Shown here: piece by piece, positions 51,506 to 59,687 of the stretch | How positions within the stretch are numbered: the stretch's first letter is position 1 | Layout: each line of letters opens with the position of its first letter | DNA from: Pseudomonas brassicacearum | Lineage (GTDB): Bacteria > Pseudomonadota > Gammaproteobacteria > Pseudomonadales > Pseudomonadaceae | Reading direction: 5' to 3' | Assembly: GCF_003732265.1 (NCBI RefSeq) | Contig: NZ_MOBK01000006.1 | Location: 1,178,001 to 1,242,000, forward strand | DNA: 64,000 bases | Program-made: the position numbers and the translations under genes | The notes under the pieces: model-generated | The model's input: only the letters and a program-made list of their open reading frames with translations | Databases searched by the model: none | Told to the model about the DNA's origin: nothing

Positions 51506-51796
51506 ATGGAGACTTACATCGTTTCCCACGCAAAAAAGGACCCTGACGGCAAATTTGTCGAGTTCACATGGAAAAAGGTCGATGGGCACATGCACGCGGT
51601 CGGGCCCAGCGAGGTGGTCAGCTTTGACGAAGTCTGCAAATCCCTCGCTCAAGGCGATGAAGTATTTGTTCACGATACGGTGGGGGGCAAGGGAACGCGG
51701 GCATTCCTTGGCAACAATTCTTCGGGTGAGACAACGATTGAGCTTGAAGCCGGTGTATCGGAACTTGAGCAAATCGGCGATATGCCCAGGTTCTGA
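51506..51796 (+). CDS. Hypothetical DUF3892-like small protein
   Basis: A 96-residue soluble protein: METYIVSHAKKDPDGKFVEF, VVSFDEVCKSLAQGDEVFV and a polar Gly/Asn-rich stretch. The spacing of a basic TYIVSHAKKD strand, an SFDEV helix and an F-V strand resembles DUF3892-type small proteins, but I hold this loosely. GAGG lies 9 bases before the ATG at 51506; an in-frame ATG at 51461 is less likely. Single gene. Confidence 0.55.
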   Translation: METYIVSHAKKDPDGKFVEFTWKKVDGHMHAVGPSEVVSFDEVCKSLAQGDEVFVHDTVGGKGTRAFLGNNSSGETTIELEAGVSELEQIGDMPRF

Positions 51797-51885
51797 ACCC
51801 CGGCGAATGTTTTCTGGCGCACTGGATGAGTGCGCGGGGAGTGGTCACCAACCGGTTAGTGCCACTCCTCGCCGAGCATGCACAG

Positions 51886-52092
51886 TCAGAGCAAGTAACC
51901 TGGTGCCTGTCCCTGGTGGTTGTCCTGCGCCCCAGCGATCAAGTGCAATGGAATGTGCTGTTGTTCTTCCATGACGGGTACTTCGAAGCACCCCACAATT
52001 TGAACGTGCCGCTCACTCAATCCGGTCGACTCTTGTGCCTGTAATTTAGCCATTCTCGCGTGGTTCGCTGCGATTTCACTGAGGGTTGACAC
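51886..52092 (-). CDS. Hypothetical 68-residue protein
   Basis: A short frame with GGAG 7 bases before a GTG at 52092: STLSEIAANHARMAKLQAQE followed by a polar, His/Gln-rich part and the end GQAPGYLL. It may be a short helical protein. No family is recognised. It lies alone between the 96-residue gene and the molbindin. The gap 52093-52419 carries only the AT-rich dyad described separately. Confidence 0.4.
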   Translation of the reverse strand: MSTLSEIAANHARMAKLQAQESTGLSERHVQIVGCFEVPVMEEQQHIPLHLIAGAQDNHQGQAPGYLL

Positions 52093-52307
52093 GTTAAATC
52101 TCCGGTGACTCACCAGGCGTTATGCCGGGGTCCTTAAATGTTGAGTTGATTGTTGCTGCGTCAGAATAACGTCGTTTCCGGGCGGCTACGACCGGCCTTT
52201 GCAATCCCCACGCCAGACACTTTGAGCCTTGCGTCAAAGATTTGCCTATACGACGAATGGTGCAGGCGTCCTCGTAGCCGGGCAATGATTCGAGGTTTAA
52301 TATTCAA

Positions 52308-52341
52308 AAAAGGAATAAATAGATAATTATTTATTCCTTTT
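52308..52341. promoter_or_regulatory. AT-rich dyad upstream of the molbindin gene
   Basis: AAAAGGAATAAATA and TATTTATTCCTTTT form a perfect 14-bp inverted repeat around GATAAT, 79 bp before the molbindin start. Its AT content contrasts with the GC-rich surroundings. Similar AT-rich dyads sit before sulfur-starvation genes in pseudomonads, so a CysB-type control site is a reasonable guess. A terminator role is less likely because no gene ends here. Confidence 0.5.
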
Positions 52342-52419
52342 GTTGTTTGTGCAGGTGGTGCACTTTGAGGGCCTGCGCATCCGCACGGATGCGTCCGCCA
52401 CCAGACAGGAAGCCTCATC

Positions 52420-52635
52420 ATGACCATCAAAGCGATCAACGTCCGCAACCAGTTCAAGGGCGTCATCAAGGAAATCGTCCAAGGCGAAGTGGTGTCCGAA
52501 ATCGACGTGCAAACCGCCTCCGGCATCGTCACCTCCGTGATTACCACACGCTCGGTGCGTGACCTTGAACTGAAAGTGGGCAGCGAAGTGATTGCCTTCG
52601 TCAAATCTACTGAGGTCTCGATCGCCAAGCTCTAG
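52420..52635 (+). CDS. Molbindin (Mop/TOBE domain), SsuF-like
   Basis: A 71-residue single TOBE/Mop domain: MTIKAINVRNQFKGVIKEIV, SEIDVQTASGIVTSVITTRS and KVGSEVIAFVKSTEVSIAKL. It binds molybdate-type oxyanions. Its length and neighbourhood match SsuF, the molbindin of the P. putida ssu sulfonate-utilisation operon. A terminator and a sulfonate-type binding protein gene follow. No ssuEADCB genes are present in the window, so the role may be uncoupled from them. Confidence 0.87.
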   Translation: MTIKAINVRNQFKGVIKEIVQGEVVSEIDVQTASGIVTSVITTRSVRDLELKVGSEVIAFVKSTEVSIAKL

Positions 52636-52660
52636 CCCCGTCGGTTTGACATCAACCATC

Positions 52661-52682
52661 AGCGGCTTCGGCCGCTTTTTTT
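52661..52682 (+). terminator. Intrinsic terminator after the molbindin gene
   Basis: AGCGGC-TTCG-GCCGCT with seven T's. A UUCG tetraloop and immediate U-run make it a classic terminator, 26 bp past the molbindin stop. Confidence 0.88.
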
Positions 52683-52709
52683 CGGCGTCCCCGTCACCTT
52701 GAGGTTTTC

Positions 52710-53729
52710 ATGACAACACCGTTCAAGCGCTCCGCTTTGACCCTGCTCGCCACTTCCGTGGTGGCGCTGAGCGCATTACTCAGCCCGGTGGTCCAGGCCG
52801 AAGGCAAAATCAGCATTGCCCAGCAATTTGGCATCGGCTACCTGATTCTGGATGTGGTGCGCGACCAGCAGCTCATCGAAAAACACGGCAAGGAGCAGGG
52901 CCTCGACATCAAGGTCGACTGGAACAGCATCTCCGGGGCCACCGCCATGAACGAAGCGCTGCTCGCCGGGGCGCTGGATGTGGTGTCGGCGGGCGTGCCG
53001 CCGATGCTGACGATCTGGGACCGGACCAAGGGCAAGCAAAACGTCAAGGCCATCGCCTCGCTGGGGTCGATGCCCAATTACCTGCTGACTAATAATCCGA
53101 CTGTAAAAAGTCTCAAGGACTTCACCGAAAAGGACCGTATCGCGGTGCCGGCGGCGGGGGTAGGTTTCCAGTCGCGGACCTTGCAGATCGAAACGGCCAA
53201 GCAGTTTGGCGCGGAAAACTTCAAGAGGTTTGACGACATCTCCATCAGCCTGGCCCACCCCGATGCGACATCGGCGCTGATTGCCGGCGGTTCAGAGATC
53301 AACTCACACTTCTCCAGCCCCCCGTTCCAGTACCAGGAACTGCAAAGCCCCAATGTGCACAAAGTGCTGAGTTCCTACGACGTACTGGGTGGCCAGGCCA
53401 CGTTCAACGTGCTGTACACCACGGAAAAATTCCACGACGAAAACCCGAAAACCTACAAAGCGTTTTACGCGGCACTGGCCGAGGCCGAGCAGATCATCAA
53501 GGCTGACAAGCCCGCAGCGGCACAGACCTATATCCGTGTGGAGCAATCGAAACTATCCTTGCCATTGGTTGAGAAAATCGTCGCCGACCCGGAAATCGAC
53601 TTCACCGTGGTGCCACAGCGAACCTACATCTATGCCGAGCAATTGCAGACGCTGGGTGTGCTGAAAAACAAGGCCGACAGCTGGAAAGACTATTTCTTTG
53701 AGGAAGCACATGGCGGTGCAGGCAGTTGA
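52710..53729 (+). CDS. ABC transporter substrate-binding protein, NMT1/SsuA-TauA type
   Basis: A 339-residue periplasmic binding protein. The signal peptide ends near SPVVQA before EGKIS. Residues 30-300 have the NMT1/SsuA/TauA pattern: ISIAQQFGIGYLILDVV, LLAGALDVVSAGVPPML, VPAAGVGFQSRTLQIE and HFSSPPFQYQEL. Likely ligands are sulfonates, nitrate-type anions or thiamine precursors. No permease or ATPase gene is adjacent; the next gene is rtcB. It may serve a transporter encoded elsewhere. Confidence 0.87.
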   Translation: MTTPFKRSALTLLATSVVALSALLSPVVQAEGKISIAQQFGIGYLILDVVRDQQLIEKHGKEQGLDIKVDWNSISGATAMNEALLAGALDVVSAGVPPMLTIWDRTKGKQNVKAIASLGSMPNYLLTNNPTVKSLKDFTEKDRIAVPAAGVGFQSRTLQIETAKQFGAENFKRFDDISISLAHPDATSALIAGGSEINSHFSSPPFQYQELQSPNVHKVLSSYDVLGGQATFNVLYTTEKFHDENPKTYKAFYAALAEAEQIIKADKPAAAQTYIRVEQSKLSLPLVEKIVADPEIDFTVVPQRTYIYAEQLQTLGVLKNKADSWKDYFFEEAHGGAGS

Positions 53730-53745
53730 GACACCTTCGAACATC

Positions 53746-54972
53746 ATGCAAACGCCGACCTACCAACGGCTGGACGTCGCCAACGGCAAGCCGATCAAGC
53801 TCTGGACCGAAGGCGTCCCGGTCGAAAGCGAAGCCCGGCAGCAACTGATCAACACCGCGAAGATGCCGTTCATCTTCAAGCATCTGGCGGTGATGCCTGA
53901 CGTGCACCTGGGAAAGGGCTCGACCATCGGCAGCGTGATCCCGACCGTGGGCGCGATCATCCCGGCGGCCGTCGGCGTCGACATCGGCTGCGGCATGATC
54001 GCCGCCTGCACCACACTGACCGCTGCGGACTTGCCCGACAACCTGCACGGCTTGCGCAGCGCCATCGAGAAAGCGGTGCCCCATGGCCGCACGCTGGGGC
54101 GTGGCGTCCGGGACAAAGGTGCCTGGCACAGTGTTCCGAAACAGGCCGATCATGCCTGGTCGGCGCTGGCCTCACGGTTCAAGGCAATCACCGACAAGTA
54201 CCCGAAACTTTCCCACACCAACAATCGCGCGCACCTGGGCACGTTGGGCAGTGGCAACCATTTCATTGAAGTGTGCCTGGATGAGACCGACCGGGTCTGG
54301 TTCATGCTGCACAGCGGTTCTCGCGGGGTCGGCAATGCCATCGGAAACCTGTTCATCCAACTGGCCCAGGCCGACATGCGTCAGCATCTTGCCAATTTGC
54401 CGGACCGTGACCTGGCCTATTTCAAGGAAGGCAGCCGGCACTTTAACGACTATGTCGAAGCCGTCGACTGGGCGCAGGATTTTGCCAAACAGAACCGTGC
54501 GCTGATGATGCAATCGGTGATTCAAGCGACCCGGCAAGTGATCAGGAAACCCTTCGAGGCGGCGCTGGAAGCGGTGAACTGTCACCACAACTACGTGCAA
54601 AAAGAGCGGCACTTCGGCGAGGACATCCTGGTCACCCGCAAAGGCGCGGTGTCGGCGAAGAAGGGCGAGTTGGGGATCATTCCAGGGTCGATGGGCGCGA
54701 AAAGTTTCATCGTCCGTGGGCTCGGCAATGAGCAGTCATTCTGCTCTTGCAGCCACGGCGCCGGCCGCACCATGAGCCGCACCAAGGCGAAAAGCCTGTT
54801 CACCGTCGAAGACCAGGTTCGGGCCACCGCCCACGTGGAATGTCGCAAGGATGCAGCGGTGATTGACGAAATCCCGATGGCCTACAAAAACATCGACGAC
54901 GTGATGCACGCCCAGCGCGAACTGGTGGAAGTGCTGCACACCTTGCGCCAGGTAGTGTGCGTCAAGGGCTGA
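53746..54972 (+). CDS. rtcB: RNA 3'-phosphate/5'-OH ligase RtcB
   Basis: A 408-residue RtcB ligase, which joins 2',3'-cyclic phosphate or 3'-phosphate ends to 5'-OH RNA using GTP and Mn. Metal and GMP residues are in AVGVDIGCGMIAA, LGSGNHFIEV, HSGSRGVGNAIG, NCHHNYVQKE and CSHGAGRTMSR. E. coli RtcB also has 408 residues. An upstream ATG at 53710 has a better ribosome binding site (GAGGAA, inside the binding-protein gene) and would add 12 residues; either start is possible. No rtcA or rtcR is nearby. Confidence 0.93.
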   Translation: MQTPTYQRLDVANGKPIKLWTEGVPVESEARQQLINTAKMPFIFKHLAVMPDVHLGKGSTIGSVIPTVGAIIPAAVGVDIGCGMIAACTTLTAADLPDNLHGLRSAIEKAVPHGRTLGRGVRDKGAWHSVPKQADHAWSALASRFKAITDKYPKLSHTNNRAHLGTLGSGNHFIEVCLDETDRVWFMLHSGSRGVGNAIGNLFIQLAQADMRQHLANLPDRDLAYFKEGSRHFNDYVEAVDWAQDFAKQNRALMMQSVIQATRQVIRKPFEAALEAVNCHHNYVQKERHFGEDILVTRKGAVSAKKGELGIIPGSMGAKSFIVRGLGNEQSFCSCSHGAGRTMSRTKAKSLFTVEDQVRATAHVECRKDAAVIDEIPMAYKNIDDVMHAQRELVEVLHTLRQVVCVKG

Positions 54973-54993
54973 GCACTTCCAGTCACCGAACGA

Positions 54994-55419
54994 TTATTTG
55001 TACTTGATCACGATGCCTTTGAGTTTTCGGCCCTGAATCGTTTCGATGTCGCGGCTCCACAGCGGCCCGCTGACGTACGCGCCGACGGTGCCGATATGGT
55101 CATAAACCACCACCACGGCATCACCACCGAGTTTGGCGGCTTCCTCCCGCAGTTTTTCTTCGACCTGGGTAATCGGCGGCGCCGGGTCGACGCTGGCATC
55201 GATCAGCACTTCACCCAATCGAACGTGCGGGCGAGTGGGTTCGGTGCGCAACACCACCACTTCACTGGCCAGCGTGGGCGCAGGATGTTCCACACCCACG
55301 TACGCGGTGGTCTGGGCATCGACGGTGGCGCAACCATTGAGCGCGAGCAGGGCGGCGACGAGCCCTCCCGCCAGCAGCGACATTTTGCAGCGGGTGGACC
55401 AAGGGGCATGTGCAGGCAT
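54994..55419 (-). CDS. Lipoprotein, unrecognised
   Basis: A 141-residue predicted lipoprotein: LLAGGLVAALLALNGCATVD gives lipobox LNGC. The mature part has VEHPAPTLASEVVVLRTEP, HVRLGEVLIDAS and AKLGGDAVVVVYDHIGTVG, a small mixed alpha/beta domain seen in many Gram-negative lipoproteins (YbjQ-like heavy-metal-binding look). AGGA lies 8 bases before the ATG. Converges with rtcB. Confidence 0.7.
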   Translation of the reverse strand: MPAHAPWSTRCKMSLLAGGLVAALLALNGCATVDAQTTAYVGVEHPAPTLASEVVVLRTEPTRPHVRLGEVLIDASVDPAPPITQVEEKLREEAAKLGGDAVVVVYDHIGTVGAYVSGPLWSRDIETIQGRKLKGIVIKYK

Positions 55420-55499
55420 AGCGGGTGTCCTCCGAACAAACCGTTGCCACGCAGGTGGCTTGTTGACGGTAGCAGACGGCCCGGGAGTTGCCAGAAAGA

Positions 55500-55523
55500 A
55501 GCCCAGCCCAGGCAGGTTGGGCT
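55500..55523 (-). terminator. Intrinsic terminator of the VOC-family gene
   Basis: AGCCCAGCC pairs with GGTTGGGCT (one G-T pair) around CAGGCA. On the minus strand TTCTTTCT follows; the plus strand shows CTTTTTC. It stands 19 bp past the VOC gene stop. Confidence 0.6.
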
Positions 55524-55542
55524 TTTTCATGCCTCGAAAAAA

Positions 55543-55956
55543 TCACTGATCTTTCTCGCAGTTGACCATCCACGACACACCAAAGCGGTCCACCAGCATG
55601 CCGAAACGCGCCGCCCAAAACGTCTGTTCCAGCGGCATTTGCACGGTGCCGTCTTCCGATAAAGCCGTGAAGACCCGTTCCGCTTCAGCGATGCTGTCGA
55701 CATTCAGCGACACTGAAAAACCGGCCATGTCATCGACAGGACGGTCCGGTGTGGTGTCGGACCCCATGATCGCCTGATCACCCACCACCAGGCGGGTGTG
55801 AATGATCAGGTTATGAAGGTCGGTCGGTACGTGCTCGCCGGCCGGGGTTTCACCGAAGGTCATCATGGCTTCGATCTTGCCGGGCAGGCTTTTCTCATAA
55901 AAGGTGAAGGCGGCTTTGCAGTCGCCGTTGAAGATCAGGTAGGGATTGATTTTCAT
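55543..55956 (-). CDS. VOC/PhnB-like (YjdN) family protein
   Basis: A 137-residue glyoxalase/bleomycin-resistance fold protein of the PhnB/YjdN type. It opens with INPYLIFNGDCKAAFTFYEK and ends with FGVSWMVNCEK; GSDTTPDRPVDDMAGFSVSL and VPLE-type EQTFWAARFGMLVDRFGVSW are family marks. It probably binds a small substrate; metal ligands are not complete, so an enzyme role is uncertain. Single gene with its own terminator. Confidence 0.87.
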   Translation of the reverse strand: MKINPYLIFNGDCKAAFTFYEKSLPGKIEAMMTFGETPAGEHVPTDLHNLIIHTRLVVGDQAIMGSDTTPDRPVDDMAGFSVSLNVDSIAEAERVFTALSEDGTVQMPLEQTFWAARFGMLVDRFGVSWMVNCEKDQ

Positions 55957-56137
55957 GGTGTGCTCCCGGTAACGAAGGAGGCCGGGCGTGGTTGATCAAC
56001 CGCCGACCCACAGTAATTGGACGCCATTAGCAAAGCGTTAGAGGGAGGGTTTGGCAAAATTCGTTTAGATGATTTTTCTATTGAATCGGGGTGTTTTATC
56101 GCCTGAGCACGCGTGCACCTGACATTGCATCAGGTGC

Positions 56138-56740
56138 TCACGCCACCGCGCGTGGCGCCGAAGGCCGCAGCAGACGCTCAATGGCCCCGCTCACCATGTT
56201 TTCCAGCAGTTCATCGCGCTCATGGTCATTAAGCTCATGTTGCATCAACCAACTGGGGGCGCTGTTGAGCAAGTTGGCGATGGCGTGTGCCGTGGCGCGT
56301 TGCGCCTGTTCACCGACCCGGGGTTTGGTGCCGAGTATCAACAGCAGCCGATGTTCGTATTGCTCGCGCAATTGCCGGACGCGCGCCTGTTGCTCGTCAT
56401 TGAGGCAACCGCTGTCACGCTCCGCCAGACGAAAATGCCAGGGCATTTCCCGGTGCAGATTCAAATGCGCACGGATCAGGTTTTGCAGCCTGTCACGTTT
56501 CGCCGGCCCCTTTTGATCGAGGCGCCCCAGGGTCGCCAGCAGCTCTTCGTAGAACTCCTCGATCAGGTCGAGCAGCAAGTGCTGCTTGCTCGGGTAGTGG
56601 TGATACAACGAGCCCGAGGACAGCCCCAGGCACGTCGCCAGTTCACGCATGCCAACCTGACCGAAACCCTTGCTGGAGAACAACTCCAGCACCTTGTCCC
56701 GGTACTCGTTAAAGCGCGAGCAACGCTCAGGCATAGGCAT
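56138..56740 (-). CDS. TetR-family transcriptional regulator
   Basis: A 200-residue TetR regulator. The N-terminal helix-turn-helix is VGMRELATCLGLSSGSLYHHY followed by PSKQHLLLDLIEEFYEELL. The C-terminal ligand domain is helical. Its ATG lies inside the end of the upstream hydroxyacyl-CoA dehydrogenase gene, overlapping by 14 bases, so it is co-transcribed with that enzyme and probably controls it in response to a fatty acyl compound. Confidence 0.87.
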   Translation of the reverse strand: MPMPERCSRFNEYRDKVLELFSSKGFGQVGMRELATCLGLSSGSLYHHYPSKQHLLLDLIEEFYEELLATLGRLDQKGPAKRDRLQNLIRAHLNLHREMPWHFRLAERDSGCLNDEQQARVRQLREQYEHRLLLILGTKPRVGEQAQRATAHAIANLLNSAPSWLMQHELNDHERDELLENMVSGAIERLLRPSAPRAVA

Positions 56741-57578
56741 GGAAGCCACGTCCTGTTTTACGTCCCAGATAACCGGCGGCGACCATTTCCTTGAGCAGCG
56801 GAGCGGGGCGGTATTTGCTGTCGTTGAAGCCGTCGTAGAAGGCTTCCATGATGGCCAGCAGGGTATCCAGACCGATCAGGTCGGCCAGGGCCAGCGGGCC
56901 GATCGGCTGGTTGCAGCCCAGGCGCATGCCGGCGTCGATGTCTTCGGCACTGGCCAGGCCTTCCTGGAACACCAGAATGGCTTCGTTGATCATCGGCACC
57001 AGAATCCGGTTGACCACGAAACCCGGGCGGTTGCCGGCGGTGATCGCGGTTTTGCCCAGGGTGGTCGCCATGTCCAGGGCGAGGGCGTGCGTGGCGTCGC
57101 TGGTTTGCAGGCCGCGAATCACTTCAATCAGGCCCATCACCGGCACCGGGTTGAAGAAGTGCAGGCCGATGAAGCGCTCAGGCTGGCTGACGCTGGCGGC
57201 GAGTTGGGTAATCGACAGCGACGAGGTGTTGGAGGCAATCACGCACTCGGCACTGACCTGCGCGGCGATTTGTTGCAGCACGCGCAGTTTCAGGTCGAGG
57301 TTTTCGGTGGCCGCTTCGATCACCAGTTGCGCGTTTTTCAGGCTGTCGTATTGGGTGCTGGTGCGAATCCTGTCGAGGGCGACGTGCTTCTGCTCCTCGG
57401 TCAGCGTTTCCTTGGCGACCTGGCGATCAAGGTTTTTGCTGACGGTGGCCAGGGCTTTTTGCAGGGCACTCTCGGAGATGTCGATCAGGGTCACGGTGAA
57501 GCCGGCCAACGCACAGACCTGCGCAATCCCGTTGCCCATGGTGCCCGCGCCGATCACGCCGATGTTTTGCAGATTCAT
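56727..57578 (-). CDS. 3-hydroxybutyryl-CoA / 3-hydroxyacyl-CoA dehydrogenase
   Basis: A 283-residue NAD-dependent dehydrogenase. The Rossmann motif is IGVIGAGTMGNGIAQVCALAG. ASNTSSLSITQLAASV and FIGLHFFNPVPVMGLIEVI carry the catalytic His and Glu pair region, and GFVVNRILVPMINEAI is in the C-terminal domain. It oxidises 3-hydroxyacyl-CoA. AGGACG lies 9 bases before the ATG at 57578. It overlaps the downstream TetR gene and diverges from an AraC gene. Confidence 0.93.
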   Translation of the reverse strand: MNLQNIGVIGAGTMGNGIAQVCALAGFTVTLIDISESALQKALATVSKNLDRQVAKETLTEEQKHVALDRIRTSTQYDSLKNAQLVIEAATENLDLKLRVLQQIAAQVSAECVIASNTSSLSITQLAASVSQPERFIGLHFFNPVPVMGLIEVIRGLQTSDATHALALDMATTLGKTAITAGNRPGFVVNRILVPMINEAILVFQEGLASAEDIDAGMRLGCNQPIGPLALADLIGLDTLLAIMEAFYDGFNDSKYRPAPLLKEMVAAGYLGRKTGRGFHAYA

Positions 57579-57745
57579 TGTTGCCGTCCTTCCACTCATA
57601 CCTTGCGATACCTTGGCCGTCACAACGGTCGAAGGCGTACTATTGGCCGCGAGTCTAGAACCGGCCGGTCAGTTGTCCTATGCCGCAACTGTTCAACGGT
57701 GCTGGTGTTTTTTGCCATTCAAGTGTCAGGGAGCGAAACGTTCAC

Positions 57746-58762
57746 ATGCGGGAAAACGACTCGGTTGCCGTTTATTTCGTGCAGGCCATGATCCACGCCC
57801 TGGGAGGAGATTCGCCGCGCCTCACGGCTGTGCTGGAACAGGCCGGTATCGACCCGGCGTTGATGGCTGAGCCCACGGCGCGGGTGCCGGCCAGCGCATT
57901 TGCCGAGCTGTGGCTGCTTCAGATCCGCGAGTTGAACGACGAATTTTTCCGGCTCGACTCCCACGGCATGCCGCCGGGCAGTTTCGCCTTGATCTGCCGC
58001 GCGTTGATTCAGGAGCCCGACCTGCACAAAGCCATGCGCCAGTGCCTGGCCAATTTCGGCCTGTTCCTGCGCGACTTTCGCGGCACCCTGAGCGTGCGCG
58101 GCAAGCGCGCCATCATCAGCCTCGACACCCACGCGCAAAACGACGACGTCAGCCGTTTTGGCGAAGAGACGTTCCTGGTGCTGATGATCAGCCTGATGTG
58201 CTGGCTGGGCGGGCGCCGCATTCCGATCGACCGCGCGGACTTTCGCCATGAGCGCGTATCCCTCAGCGACGACCGCTTGCTGTGGGGCCCCAACCTGACC
58301 TTCGGCGCCGAGCGCACCGAAATCGAATTCGCCAGCCACTACCTGCGCCTGCCGGTGGTGCAAGACCTGGCCTCACTCAAGGTATTCCTGCGCACGGCTC
58401 CGCAATGGCTGGTGATCCGCTTCCGCAACCAGCACGGCCTGGCCTCGCAAGTCCACCAGCGCCTGCGAAACAGCGATTACAGCGAATGGCCGACCCTGCA
58501 GGATTTCGCCCTGGAACAACACCTGAGCCCCAGCACCTTCCGCCGCAAACTCGAGCGCGAAGGCTGCTCATATCAGGAGATCAAGGACGAAGTACGGCGC
58601 GGCGTGGCGTTTGAACAATTACGCCAGAGCAAGGCGAGCATCAGTGATATTGCTGAACGGCTGGGCTTTCAGGAACCGAGCGCGTTTCATCGGGCGTTCA
58701 AGAAATGGACGGGGGAGAGCCCGGGGCGGTATCGGGCGCGGTTTCAGGTGGGTGTGGAGTAA
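57746..58762 (+). CDS. AraC-family transcriptional regulator (OruR/Arabinose_bd type)
   Basis: A 338-residue AraC regulator. The N-terminal region (residues 15-190) is of the Arabinose_bd kind (ALGGDSPRLTAVLEQAGI, MPPGSFALICRALIQ). The helix-turn-helix pair is SDIAERLGFQEPSAFHRAFK preceded by LSPSTFRRKLEREG. The ATG at 57746 is chosen by similarity of the N-terminus (MRENDSVAVYFVQAM); in-frame sequence from 57680 is less plausible. It diverges from the hydroxyacyl-CoA dehydrogenase gene and is a candidate activator of it. Confidence 0.88.
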   Translation: MRENDSVAVYFVQAMIHALGGDSPRLTAVLEQAGIDPALMAEPTARVPASAFAELWLLQIRELNDEFFRLDSHGMPPGSFALICRALIQEPDLHKAMRQCLANFGLFLRDFRGTLSVRGKRAIISLDTHAQNDDVSRFGEETFLVLMISLMCWLGGRRIPIDRADFRHERVSLSDDRLLWGPNLTFGAERTEIEFASHYLRLPVVQDLASLKVFLRTAPQWLVIRFRNQHGLASQVHQRLRNSDYSEWPTLQDFALEQHLSPSTFRRKLEREGCSYQEIKDEVRRGVAFEQLRQSKASISDIAERLGFQEPSAFHRAFKKWTGESPGRYRARFQVGVE

Positions 58763-58781
58763 AGTCGACTGTTCTGGTGTA

Positions 58782-59687
58782 TCAGTCATTCCAAGGAAAG
58801 CGCTGAAGGATATAGCGAGGTTTGCTGGAGCCGATTCGCTTGGCGCTTAATGTTATGTCGTAGGTTTTATAGAGATTTGCGTTCACCTCATTCGGATTGG
58901 GGATCGCTGTTGGGATACTTCCGTAAATAACCAAACCGTCGATGGTCCGAAATTCGAATGCCCGCTTATCCGGGAGCGCCCCAATAAACTCACCTGTAAA
59001 CGTCTCTGTCGTTTCCTGGATGTTATCCAGGCTTAGCCGAGCTTTGCTTCGGCGGACCTGTTCACTGTCTGTAAACTGAAATTGACCGTTGCGAGTGGTG
59101 AGTGAACAAGAGGCGTCGTAGCTGGACAGCTTTCCCAGGAAATCTGCGACGCTCGACAGGGCTCTATCGGCCAGTCTCGACACCGGTTCGGAGAGCTCTT
59201 CATCACTTTTGGTCGATGCTTCGAGCAACTCGGTCATCAAGTCGATGGCTTGTGAAACCGAAGAGGTACCTTCCATTCCCACTTGCGCCGTAGAAGGGAC
59301 TTCCTCCAGTTCGAAGCCAAATGAGCCTAGGGCCGTTCCCGTTATGAGTAACTGATTGTTTGACCGATTTGGAATAGGACCCTTATCGGCAAGGGTGCCG
59401 GAGATCGACGCAGCAATGGTGGCAATAGCTTCGCTGAACGCCTGCGTTGCTGCGGTGCCAAATTCGGCCAATACCCCCTGTGTACCTAAAACGGGGGCCC
59501 CGCGATAGGTAATGACGACATTCGCAGGTTGGTACGTGTTCTGACTATTTTCTTCAAGCGCTGATTTTGCTTGTTCAATTCGAGAGCGAATGGACATTGC
59601 AGATAGCTTACTGAGTCCAGGTTTGGCTAGCTGCTTCTCCAGAAAGTGGAGCTCTGCCGTCGTGTGCAGGTATTCGTTTCTATTCAT
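58782..59687 (-). CDS. Unrecognised protein of about 300 residues
   Basis: A 301-residue protein that I cannot assign. The N-terminus (residues 1-50) is charged and helical: NEYLHTTAELHFLEKQLAKP, SAMSIRSRIEQAKSAL. Next comes a block VVITYRGAPVLGTQGVLAEFG followed by Ala-rich AFSEAIATIAASISG. The C-terminal third is beta-rich (ETTETFTGEFIGALPDKRAF, DGLVIYGSIPTA). No signal peptide or membrane span. The start ATG overlaps the stop of a short frameshifted gene upstream by eight bases. Base composition is less GC-rich than the neighbours, suggesting later acquisition. Confidence 0.65.
   Translation of the reverse strand: MNRNEYLHTTAELHFLEKQLAKPGLSKLSAMSIRSRIEQAKSALEENSQNTYQPANVVITYRGAPVLGTQGVLAEFGTAATQAFSEAIATIAASISGTLADKGPIPNRSNNQLLITGTALGSFGFELEEVPSTAQVGMEGTSSVSQAIDLMTELLEASTKSDEELSEPVSRLADRALSSVADFLGKLSSYDASCSLTTRNGQFQFTDSEQVRRSKARLSLDNIQETTETFTGEFIGALPDKRAFEFRTIDGLVIYGSIPTAIPNPNEVNANLYKTYDITLSAKRIGSSKPRYILQRFPWND

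Noticed and set aside
52161..52628. A minus-strand frame opposite the molbindin gene
   Set aside because: It overlaps a clear Mop-domain gene entirely, crosses the AT-rich dyad and has no supported start.
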